From Immersiella caudata (lineage: Eukaryota; Ascomycota; Sordariomycetes; Sordariales; Lasiosphaeriaceae), in NCBI GenBank assembly GCA_030512335.1, contig JAULSU010000002.1, forward strand, positions 4,030,001-4,094,000: 64,000 nucleotides of DNA, in the 5' to 3' direction. Position 1 is the stretch's first letter. Each line of letters begins with the position of its first letter. The translations under genes and the position numbers were made by a program. Shown here one piece after another: positions 34,549 through 42,575 of this stretch. A model generated the notes under the pieces. The model ran no database searches. It was not told where the DNA came from and saw only the letters and a list, made by a program, of their open reading frames with translations.

Positions 34549-37181
34549 TGGTTTCCGGCCCTGGCGGAGGGCCTGAATCCGTTTCCCAGGCGGATTCGGG
34601 GGTGAGCTTCATGGATTGCTCGGACGTGGTACGTGAGGTGCTCGGCATCCTTCCTCAGGTTCCAATCGGCTTCTTGGGCTTCGATGGCGCACATTCGCCT
34701 GAACTCGGGGATGAGCGGCCATGCGTTGTTTCCGAAGACGCTGTTTTCGTACGTTCCTTGGTGGAACCGGTGATGCCAATCACGGGTCTTAAGGTCCTGG
34801 TGGATAGGGCAGGAAGGACGGGGACATCGAGCCAACGTCTGTTCCTTCCTTCCCTCATCCGTACATGCCACAGGGATGTTGTTGAACAGCGTGAGGTTTG
34901 TTCCTCCTGAAAGTACCTGGTAGTGACTCTGAGGCATACCCTCATAAACACAGGCCACGGATCCTCCTTCTTGGATGGTGGGCCAGTGATCATAGTATGT
35001 CTTCATTCCCCTGTGGGCGGGGAGGTCGCAGAAGTCGTGGACACAACTGATCCAAAGGATCTTCGAATGTTCTTCCTCTCCTCGGAGGGCCCCGAGGGTG
35101 GAGGTGCGTAAGTCGAGGCTTGGCATGCTGAGCGTTCTTCCAGCCGTTGTTCGCTTCACCACGGGAATCTCTTCCCAGTCTCCCCAATGGTAGACGGAGC
35201 TGGGGGGGTTGTAGATTCCTTCTGCCCTCTGTTCGAATTCTAGTTCGTTGACGAACCTTCTCATGGCGTTGCAGAATTGTCCTCGGAGGGTGAGCGTTAT
35301 GGACGTTTCGGTTGCCGGGTTTATGCTTTCCTTGACTACACGAATCTCGGTCAGTGCTTTCTGGTAAAGCGATTCCGGTCCGTAGAATGTGTGGTGGTTC
35401 CCTAGGTATCTGGCCATGGAAACTCGGGCTTGCCGTACGTTAGGAAATTGGTAGTAGTTTCTGGGAGAGACACTCCCCAGGCCACCTGCTGGCGCGTTTC
35501 TGTTAGAGGCGGCCCATTCCCGGTGTTGTTGACGCTCCTTCTCGGCGTCAGGCAGGCTTTCGTACAACATGCTTTGTACGTAGTGCTCCCGTGCTCTCTG
35601 GACCCATCCGGGGAACATGTCGCGTCTCGGGGTGGTCATCGTTCTTCGTGATCCTCGGATTATTCCTCGGCCTAAAGGGACCGAGATTCGTTCCCTGAGT
35701 CGGTCTTGGTCGACCTGCACCTCAGGTACCTCGTCCCACGCAGGCGTTCCTTCCGTAGGTCGGTCTTCTGCAACCTGAACCCCCCGGGGAACCCTACTTG
35801 ACCTGGGTATGTTGGCTCCGAGTGTCGCTAGTTGGGTCTCCAAGCTAGGGATAGGCACTCCTTGTTCCCGATTCCTCAGTCTCCGTTCCTCCGCCATGTG
35901 CTCACTGGGGGGTGGTGTGTCTCGGGTGAAATGCTGACCCATCCCTTCGGCGAGTTCTCGTACTACCCTGGCGGTGTCTCCTGAGAGGGGTAGTCGCTCC
36001 GGGGGATCCCCGTACTGGGTTTCGCTTGCACTGGTGTATTCGTCATCGGTTTCCGACCAGTGGGGTAGGGAAGTGGTCGGGTCGTCGTCGCTTCCCGAGT
36101 TGACCATTCGTATAGTGACTTCATCCTTGCTGTTGGATCGAACGGTCTTTCCTTCTGGTAACGGGTCGAACCTGACCTTCTTTTTCTCCTGGCGGCATTC
36201 CCGTGCGTAATGACCGTTTTTGTTGCAGTTGAAACACTGGATTTTCGACTTATCCTTGGGCTTAGGGTTCGGGCCCTGGGCGCTCTTTCCGCTTTTTCCC
36301 ACCATGCCGATATCCATTGGTCCTGGGTGGGTACCGTGTGCGGTGCTCCGGTGTCGGTACTTCTTTCCTTCGTTGGCCTTCGGCTGTGGTTTAGGCGTTT
36401 GGTAGCGTCCTCGATCTTCCATCTTTCGTTCATACAGGCGAGCGTCGATCTTGATGGCTTCATTGGCGTAGTCGTCGAAATCAAGTGCGTAGCGATCCAA
36501 CTTGCACAGCTCGTCCTTGACTTGGGGTTTGAGGCCCTTGTAGAAGCGGTGCTTAAGAGCAGACTCATCCCAGTTGACTCGGTAGCGGTCTCGATTGAAG
36601 GCGGAAAGATAGGCTGCAGCCGAGCTAGTCTGGCCCAGCCGTTCCAAGCGGTCTTCGGCTTGCTTTTGTTCGTCGCGTTCTCCGTACATCCTGGTGATCT
36701 CGTGTTCGAAGTTGACCCATCCTTCGTCTGCGTCGAAGATTCTGGCAGTGATAGGTCGCCTTTCGTCGGGGACGGACGAGAAATAGTCGTTGAGGATTCC
36801 ATTGAACCATAGGCTGGGGTCTCCTTCCATCCAGGAGGCTGCGTACATGATCTTGGTCTCGATCCGGGAAGTGTTCTGCAAACGGAAGTTGAGTTGCAGG
36901 TGAGTAAGCCATGGTGAAAGTTCCGAGGCCTTCCCTGTGAAGGGCTTGGGATTGCCGGTTTTGATCGTTCGTGCAGCGATTGCTGAATCGGTGGCATTAG
37001 ACCTCGCTAGGGAGTTGACGAACTTTCCCATCAGGGTTCGGAGTTCGTCTCTAGTGAGTTCGTCATTGTCCGAGGTCTCCGGGCTGGTAGGTTGAGGAGG
37101 AGAGGGAAGGGACACGTCGTCGGTCCCATCGTTGTTGTTACCCCTAGAGGGGTTTTGCGATGAGGATCCAACGGCGGACAT
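34545..37181 (-). CDS. gag: Chromovirus Gag polyprotein, long form
   Basis: An 878-residue open frame starting MSAVGSSSQNPSRGNNND. The capsid-like region spans about residues 60-250 (TGKASELSPWLTHLQLNFRL onward). A CCHC nucleic-acid-binding knuckle, CFNCNKNGHYAREC, is near residues 316-329. Unusually, about 550 more residues follow the knuckle, rich in charged and Pro residues, including an HxxxC/CxxxH-like patch (RCPRPSCPIHQDL). Typical fungal gypsy Gags are about half as long and end soon after the knuckle. The frame is identical in the second intact copy. It packages the RNA into cytoplasmic particles. Confidence 0.92.
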   Translation of the reverse strand: MSAVGSSSQNPSRGNNNDGTDDVSLPSPPQPTSPETSDNDELTRDELRTLMGKFVNSLARSNATDSAIAARTIKTGNPKPFTGKASELSPWLTHLQLNFRLQNTSRIETKIMYAASWMEGDPSLWFNGILNDYFSSVPDERRPITARIFDADEGWVNFEHEITRMYGERDEQKQAEDRLERLGQTSSAAAYLSAFNRDRYRVNWDESALKHRFYKGLKPQVKDELCKLDRYALDFDDYANEAIKIDARLYERKMEDRGRYQTPKPQPKANEGKKYRHRSTAHGTHPGPMDIGMVGKSGKSAQGPNPKPKDKSKIQCFNCNKNGHYARECRQEKKKVRFDPLPEGKTVRSNSKDEVTIRMVNSGSDDDPTTSLPHWSETDDEYTSASETQYGDPPERLPLSGDTARVVRELAEGMGQHFTRDTPPPSEHMAEERRLRNREQGVPIPSLETQLATLGANIPRSSRVPRGVQVAEDRPTEGTPAWDEVPEVQVDQDRLRERISVPLGRGIIRGSRRTMTTPRRDMFPGWVQRAREHYVQSMLYESLPDAEKERQQHREWAASNRNAPAGGLGSVSPRNYYQFPNVRQARVSMARYLGNHHTFYGPESLYQKALTEIRVVKESINPATETSITLTLRGQFCNAMRRFVNELEFEQRAEGIYNPPSSVYHWGDWEEIPVVKRTTAGRTLSMPSLDLRTSTLGALRGEEEHSKILWISCVHDFCDLPAHRGMKTYYDHWPTIQEGGSVACVYEGMPQSHYQVLSGGTNLTLFNNIPVACTDEGRKEQTLARCPRPSCPIHQDLKTRDWHHRFHQGTYENSVFGNNAWPLIPEFRRMCAIEAQEADWNLRKDAEHLTYHVRAIHEAHPRIRLGNGFRPSARAGNQ

Positions 37182-37233
37182 GGTGTCTGTAAGCTCTGTA
37201 ATACTGGTCTCTAAAGGGTAGACGCAAGTATCG

Positions 37234-37723
37234 TGTTACGACCTCTGGCCTGTCGACAGGCGGTCGGCAGGGTCGTTAGATAGGATGGGTGGGCAGAGAG
37301 GAGTAGTGCAGAGGCAAGTCCTTACAGACGGGGGTTCACTGGTCAAGGATGGTCGTATGTCACTATAAGACAGAGCAACACTCCAAGTGTTGGTGCAGTA
37401 GGACACAATCGAAGGTAGTTCAATTGACGAGCGAATACTTGCGTGAGGAACAGAAGGTTCCTCACACCATCGTGGGTACGATGATGGCTATCTATACTAA
37501 CTAATGGAGATGTAACTTGTACCTTGATCTGTTGCTCCGTCCCTTGGTGTTTACAGATCACAGAGCAAGTGCTCTGTGGGTCTCTGCTTGATCTGTGACA
37601 GAGCGGATTCCTTGGCACAGATCACACAGTGTTAAGTGGTTGCTACACGGTGCCCTGTACTGTGGCGCCTGCGGGGACACGTCGGTCCGTTCCGGCCACA
37701 AGGGTGGCCCGCAGGTCGTCACA
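37234..37723 (-). repeat. 5' LTR of full-length chromovirus, 490-bp subtype
   Basis: Same termini and R/U5 portion as the 486-bp LTR, but a different middle (about 37520-37665) shared with the degraded LTR at 25935-26424. The sequence to its right is a host pseudogene, without a target duplication. Confidence 0.9.
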
Positions 37724-37794
37724 GTACTTATACGATACGTCACTTACAGGTCTTTAGTACGATGTGTCTCCGGACCCGTAAGGCCTTTTAATTA

Positions 37795-39173
37795 AGTTAT
37801 TAAGCTATTATGATAAGCTAGGTATGTTGTTAGAGAAGGTGCTTATCACGATACGTGACCTGGAAATTCAGGATGATCGGTTTGCTACTATTAAAGAACA
37901 GCTTACCCGTGGTTACCAGAACTGTAAGCTTTAGTCACCGTGGGAGCGGATCGACTATTACTTAATCTGGCTAGCTGTGGAGCATCACCATATAGTAGAA
38001 GAGCTTGCGGCTAAGTTACCCACGATTATAGCCAAAACTGTCCGTTTCTTCTACAAAGAACTCCTTAGCCAGCTGTATATAGAGCTTTATATGTATGGTA
38101 ACCTCTATAAAGAGGATGCTTTTAAATTAGCAGACCTGATTAAGGACGTGTTTAAGTTAAGAGCTCTGCCGCGTGAGTAATAGCTGATTAAGCGCTTACT
38201 TATCTTTCCACCGGGATTTAACTACGTCCGGAAAAAGACGCTAAAGGATAAGAAGAACCTTAACCACTGCATTAATTACTAGCTCTACCTTGGAGAGAAA
38301 AGAGATGATAATATCCGGGCCAGGGCGCTGCTTTTCAGTCAGATCACAAAAGAGCTTTACTTTAACTAGTTATAAATTAAAAAGTAACTGGGATACATTA
38401 TCTTCTCTCGCGTCAATAACATTATAACAACCCATAGTTTTTACTTTATCATTCAAAACGAGAAAACAGCACCTTACCTGGAGACAAGGATCAAGTCGTT
38501 CCTAGAGACGCTTTCTAAGACCATTAAAGATATAAGTAAAACCGAATTTAAGAAAAACAAGTGCAGCTTAATCGTAAAACGACTAGAAAAGCCTAAATAC
38601 CTTAAACAGGAGACGGAGAGGTATTAGAGTCAGATCCACAGCGGATACTACGACTTTGAAATCGGTAAGTAACGATAAGCAGCTATCGTGCTCGCGCGCT
38701 GACTAAGCCTAGTGAAACGCGACGTCGCGGTTATCGAGTCATTGACTAAGAAGGACATAACCGACTTTTTCAGGCAGTCAATCCACCCGGCTTCTCCCCA
38801 GCGGGCCAAGCTCGCGATTCACTTCATCGCTCAAGCCAACATATCAGAGCTCGTTAAGGGTCTCGAGCTCAATGAGAAGACAGCAGCACAGGCTGCCACA
38901 GATCTTCAGGCTCGCCTCAGTGCCGTATCCCAGGACGAGGAGATTGGATACCTGAGAAATTACTTGCTCGACCTTAAGGTAACTGAGAGTAAGATCTCAG
39001 CGGCCGCCGAAATATGGAGGAAGCTCCTCGCACAAAACAAGGACGCTCCGTCATCAAACGGTACCTCGCCGATTAGGATCACTGACGTTAGGGACTTCAA
39101 GTCTGGCCTCACAGTCACGGGCGGCGCACGTCCGGTTACGGATCTCAGCGAGTTTGAGGAACTGGAACCCTGA
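37795..39173 (+). pseudogene. STE23: STE23/insulysin-type M16 metallopeptidase, C-terminal remnant, partly RIP-degraded
   Basis: From about 37795 the frame reads DKLGMLLEKVLITIRDLEIQDDRF, then VEHHHIVEELAAKLPTII, then KNLNHCINY and GYYDFEIGK, all recognisable segments of the C-terminal half of insulin-degrading-enzyme/Ste23 proteins. More than ten in-frame TAG/TAA stops sit where Q or W is expected, consistent with C-to-T changes. From about 38712 to the stop at 39171-39173 the sequence is normal GC-content coding DNA with no stop, ending SEFEELEP. The N-terminal half with the HxxEH zinc site is absent: the LTR end lies at 37723. Ste23 matures a-type pheromone and degrades small peptides. This copy cannot be functional. 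Confidence 0.85.
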
Positions 39174-39490
39174 GTATGAAACGAGGGTGGACAGGCACAC
39201 AGCTCGTATCCCAGTAGATAAACTGCGTTTTCGAAATGATTTTGTTTACTTTGCACCTGTCGGGATGAGGAAATTGGGAAAGTTGCTTGCACATTCTTTC
39301 AGTGAAAGTCAAGTTGCCTGGATTGTGTGTCTTGAAGACGTGAGATGCCTTGTAAGGACTCGTTCCACTGCTGAGAATCCCGGCCGCTACACCGAGCTCA
39401 CTGGAAAAGGGGTCAGTGGGTTTGTCCACGGCGATCTGGGCTGCCGTGAATTACCCCAGAATCTATCTTTAGGCGGTAGACTCGAATTCG
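39174..39490. other. 3' flank of the STE23 remnant
   Basis: No feature recognised in this short spacer. Confidence 0.4.
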
Positions 39491-39620
39491 CAACACTGGA
39501 CCCCTGACAGCAACGGGCAACCAAGCTGAGCGGCTCAGGGGTCGTTCACCACCTGCCAGGCGGGGCATTCACCCACACCCAACCGGCACCCGAACTAAAA
39601 GCAGCAAAATGAGATCTCCT
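39491..39620. repeat. 130-bp direct repeat, left copy
   Basis: About 90 percent alike by eye to 41025-41164, in the same orientation. Both contain GCTGAGCGGCTCAGGGGTCG and both end ATGAGATCTCCT. The two copies bound a 1.5-kb segment with F-box-like fragments. Confidence 0.8.
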
Positions 39621-39664
39621 TCCATCCAGTCACGGATGCCCTGTCAAACGGAGTCAGGTGGCTG

Positions 39665-40321
39665 GTGTTGCCGCCGCTAGACCCCTCATCCAGTCGTCCC
39701 CTGGCTGATCACCAAGTTCAAGCGGCTTTCGCAAAGTATCAGCACGAGGAGCAACAGAAGCTTCTCGATCAAGACACCGACTACGAGGCAATAAGCGAGT
39801 TCATCTCCAAGCAACATAACCTAAAGGCGGTTGTACTCGTTCCTCGGGCCACACAGTACATATCCAATAGCGTCCAAACCCCCAAGATCCGGCATGTCTG
39901 TGAATTTGACGAAGACTTGGACCTGCAAAGAATCGGATTCAGCAAAGAGACAGGCGTCCGCTGCCACATAGATGCTATTTTGAAAGGCATTATTACGGCG
40001 GAAAGGCGGCTGGAAAGGTTGATGATTTCCGAGTGTAGCCAAACTATGGAAAGAGCCCTGGGCCGCATCATCCTCGCTCAAACTCTCACCGGGATGCCAA
40101 ATATCACCAGCCTATGTCTCTCGTTGGCCACCCAGTGCCTCTATGCGAGGTTATCCAGCCGGAATCCTTACCCAAACTGGAAAGTCTCGATCTACGTCAC
40201 TCGAATGGCGGTGGCGCGATGTGCTGATGGGGTAATGCAGCCAAACCGTTGCTGCGTCGGCATCAGCGAGATCGGGTATTTGGTTGGTGATCAGGTCGGG
40301 AAAATTGCCGTGAAGCTGTAA
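39665..40321 (+). CDS. Hypothetical protein, F-box/LRR-family-like fragment
   Basis: An open frame of up to 218 residues. The part AAFAKYQHEEQQKLLDQDTD followed by ISEFISKQHNLKAVVLVP has the pattern of the repeat region of fungal F-box/leucine-rich proteins, in which a helix is followed by a line scoring how one locus lies above another. No F-box is present at the start, and the C-terminal 60 residues look non-coding. Probably a broken piece of a larger gene. The assignment is a judgement by eye. Confidence 0.35.
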   Translation: MLPPLDPSSSRPLADHQVQAAFAKYQHEEQQKLLDQDTDYEAISEFISKQHNLKAVVLVPRATQYISNSVQTPKIRHVCEFDEDLDLQRIGFSKETGVRCHIDAILKGIITAERRLERLMISECSQTMERALGRIILAQTLTGMPNITSLCLSLATQCLYARLSSRNPYPNWKVSIYVTRMAVARCADGVMQPNRCCVGISEIGYLVGDQVGKIAVKL

Positions 40322-41024
40322 GGTGGACAACCGATAAGCTTCTATCATATCATACTCCGCGTGTACTAGGGCCGGTCTGATGCCACTAGGTTCTCCGGAC
40401 CGACTCTGGCATATCATTGCCGCTATTGTCTTTATCGTCACCGTTATTGCTAGTATTCTCACATAGCCATTCCTTCATCTAGAGGTTGATTGCCAAGTCG
40501 CACAGGCACAGACTAATACAGCCGCGTCCTCCAGTATATTCGCGCTGAGGTGACGCTCAGGCCGGTATCATCTGTCCTGTTGATCGCGAATTTGTCTTCG
40601 CAGCTGAGACAATCGTCTCGCATGATAAGGGTCCATAGCTCTAGTGGGAGTTTTAGTGTGGCCATTGGTCCAGATTTCGACAGTTTGAGCACGATGGCCG
40701 GTTTTCTGATGATGTGCGGTTTCCACCTCGGTGGCGGCGCATCAACCGATTGGATTGCAGGGCAGGAGCCGCTTTCTCTATTCTGCAAATTCCTAGCACC
40801 GAGAAGCTCTGGTCTCGGCGGTCTGGGGAGGGAGGAGGTGGGGTAAACGTAATTGCTGGCCCCGCCCTGTAGACTGTGACATGCCATCCTGCCTGCTCGA
40901 ATCGCCCTGCACCTTTGGAGGTTGGCGGCCAAGCTGACCCCTGGGCGACAGTGCTGTTTAGGCCCTCCATTGTGCGTTGGTATGGCCGAGCGTATTCTGA
41001 CCTGGTTGCTGCCAGATTTCTGTT
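40322..41024. other. Segment with a possible small F-box start on the minus strand
   Basis: On the minus strand from 40665 a frame begins MATLKLPLELWTLIMRDDC, which resembles an F-box N-terminus, and stops at 40513. It is too short to be a working gene. Nothing else is supported here. Confidence 0.35.
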
Positions 41025-41164
41025 GAGCACTGGACCCCGCGTGCCCCGCTGACAGCGACGGGCAGCCAAGCTGAGCGGCTCAGGGGTCGTTCACCACCCG
41101 TCAGGCGGGGCACTCACCCACACCCAACCGGCACCCCAACTGAAGCAGCAAGATGAGATCTCCT
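41025..41164. repeat. 140-bp direct repeat, right copy
   Basis: Partner of 39491-39620, with about ten extra bases near its start (CGCGTGCCCC region). It could mark the ends of a mobile or duplicated unit. Confidence 0.8.
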
Positions 41165-41250
41165 CTGCATGTTAGCATCAACAAGCCGCTTGCAGGCACG
41201 ACTGAGTGCAATCACACGACTTCATTTCATCTCCACCCTGAGCTATCATC

Positions 41251-41361
41251 ATGTCCAGCGCTACCGACGACACCTCCAAAGGCGTGGCCCCTGGCGTCAC
41301 TCAATCCCCTGGACTGGTGAACAGCACTGAAAAACAGGGTGTTTGGTTGACCAGAAACTAA
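41251..41361 (+). pseudogene. Possible gene start interrupted by repeat array
   Basis: An ATG in good context opens MSSATDDTSKGVAPGVTQSP, then runs into the GGTTAACC-type repeat after about 27 codons and stops at 41359-41361. It looks like the 5' end of a gene cut off by repeat insertion, but the evidence is only the start context and codon use. Confidence 0.25.
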
Positions 41362-41381
41362 AAAACAGGGGGTCTAGTTAA
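41323..41381. repeat. GGTTAACC-type repeat, left part of broken array
   Basis: Reverse-complement units of the same repeat as at 55481-55605 and 63406-63763 (TGAAAAACAGGGTGTTTGG, then AAAAAACAGGGGGTCTAG). The array is interrupted by the 23-bp minisatellite that follows. Confidence 0.8.
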
Positions 41382-41588
41382 CCACTCGACCAAGTAAGGG
41401 CCGACCACTCGACCAAGTAAGCACCGACCACTCGACCAAGTGGGGACCGACCACTCGGCCAAGTGGGGACCGACCACTCGGCCAAGTGGGGACCGACCAC
41501 TCGACCAAGTGGGGACCGACCACTCGACCAAGTAAGCACCGACCACTCGACCAAGTAAGCACCGACCACTCGACCAAGTGGGGACCGA
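41382..41588. repeat. Minisatellite, nine 23-bp units
   Basis: Units start at 41382, 41405, 41428, 41451, 41474, 41497, 41520, 41543 and 41566. Each reads CCACTCGACCAAGT or CCACTCGGCCAAGT followed by AAGCACCGA or GGGGACCGA types. Two variants alternate in blocks. All three minus-strand frames are open across it, but that follows from the unit lacking stop triplets and is not evidence of coding. Confidence 0.95.
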
Positions 41589-41642
41589 CAAAACTGTTGA
41601 CCAGAAACTGAAAAACAGGGAGTTTGGTTAACGAAAAACAGG
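41589..41642. repeat. GGTTAACC-type repeat, right part of broken array
   Basis: Continues the repeat interrupted at 41382: GTTGACCAGAAACTGAAAAA, GGGAGTTTGGTTAACG. Confidence 0.75.
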
Positions 41643-41676
41643 ATGCCTTTGACTATGCTCAAGCGAATCTTGCTCT

Positions 41677-42549
41677 TCACTTTGAGTTACGACATGCTAT
41701 CTGTGGATGAAGAGAAAAAACAGTCTCCTTCCCCAAAACATCTCTGATCTCCCAGGACTTCCCATTCCGTTTAGGGCAAGCCTCCTCGCCGCAGCAGCAC
41801 TTCAGAATCAGAAAATATATCCCATAGTCGATTGTTATTTCCTCTCCTGCACGGATCGTTCTTTTGGACGTCACGAAAAACCGAGTCGATCCTGAAACTT
41901 CCCACTTCTCGATCGTGCAGTTAGGGGAGTGCGAATGGTTGATGAATCTCGCATCAGAGCCATTCGATCCGTCAACAGCAATGCCGTCTGCTTCTAAAAG
42001 ATATCTTATGACGTTAGAGGCCGAAATGAGCTCAAGATTTTGTCCCTCTTACTTATTGCCCGCTTTCATATGTATAGATATATCACAAGGTTGTACAACC
42101 TTTCCAGTGTATTCTTCAACAACCACACCAGATGGGACTTCCTCTAAAATTCTTAATCCATCGCCACGGTCGTTGGTTCGGAAGACCTCATGCCGCGGGA
42201 ATGTCTTTCGGCGAGGGATGCGGTTGCTGCACCGGCCTTCCAATTGGCAGTTTGACTTGTTGCACAAGATTCGTCTCCCGCGGTTTTCGCATGCAATACA
42301 GTCCTCTGTACATTTGCACGTCTTATAAGCCAGAGACCCTTTGTGGTGAGCTCCTCGGGCCGGATTGCGTTTGATCGGCTGAATTGGGGGATTTTCGAGA
42401 CTCAATTCGCTCTCACTTGGCTGCTGAACTGGATCTTGCAGCTCGTTAAGATAGGGGCCCCCGTGGGCACCGTTGCGTAGTTTGAGGGATAGCTCGCTGT
42501 TGATAAGGGGCCCGCCGCCGCTGGTTTGTGCTTCAGAAGGAACCGCCAT
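41677..42549 (-). CDS. Compact SET-domain protein (AWS/SET/post-SET), putative histone lysine methyltransferase
   Basis: Exons 42549-42053 and 42004-41677 join in frame to 274 residues, across a 48-base intron (GTAAGA, CTAAC, ATAAG) that removes an in-frame stop. Order: 60-residue Pro/Glu/Asn-rich start; AWS-like cysteine block (CKCTEDC..CENRGRRILCNKSNC); SET with NDRGDGLRILEEVPSG and EEYTGKVV; then YLLEADG, RFINHSHSPNC and EEITIDYG, the SAM/catalytic core; post-SET CCCGEEACP. The middle of the SET fold is short. The gene starts 27 bases beyond the end of the upstream zinc-finger/homeodomain gene on the same strand. The shared intron-like motif between them leaves open that both are one transcript, although the phases I tested do not join cleanly. 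Substrate unknown; the AWS block suggests relation to Set2/Ash1-type enzymes. Confidence 0.75.
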
Positions 42550-42575
42550 GGGGGAGCGTCAGCGTTGAAGGCTAA

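Larger units (their letters stand above)
29280..37723 (-). mobile_element. Full-length Ty3/gypsy chromovirus, 8,444 bp
   Basis: The element runs right to left: 5' LTR 37234-37723, gag 37181-34545, pol 34548-30685, then a 900-base region holding an antisense tRNA-like gene and an antisense ORF, a polypurine tract beside 29766, and 3' LTR 29280-29765. Both coding frames are open. The C-terminal chromodomain and CCHC gag place it among fungal chromoviruses. Its coding sequence appears identical to the copy at 56887-63291 where both exist, indicating very recent spread. The two LTRs differ: 490 against 486 bp with an unrelated-looking middle of about 140 bp. The flanks GAGGA and GTACT are not a target duplication. 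Together these point to a recombinant element. Confidence 0.93.

Noticed and set aside
39665..40321. Assignment as a complete F-box protein
   Set aside because: No F-box at the N-terminus and a non-coding-like C-terminal third; kept only as a fragment.
41382..41588. Possible CRISPR-like array
   Set aside because: Units are directly tandem without spacers, and the genome is fungal.
41358..41680. Minus-strand frames in three phases with repeating PTWSSGR-like peptides
   Set aside because: They follow from a 23-bp repeat without stop triplets; no start context or homology supports a gene.
42005..42549. SET gene as a tail of the upstream zinc-finger/homeodomain gene
   Set aside because: The donor-like site at 42599 is phase 0, and the early acceptors I tested give stops or the wrong frame; only a distant acceptor near 42425 would fit, so I kept the genes separate.
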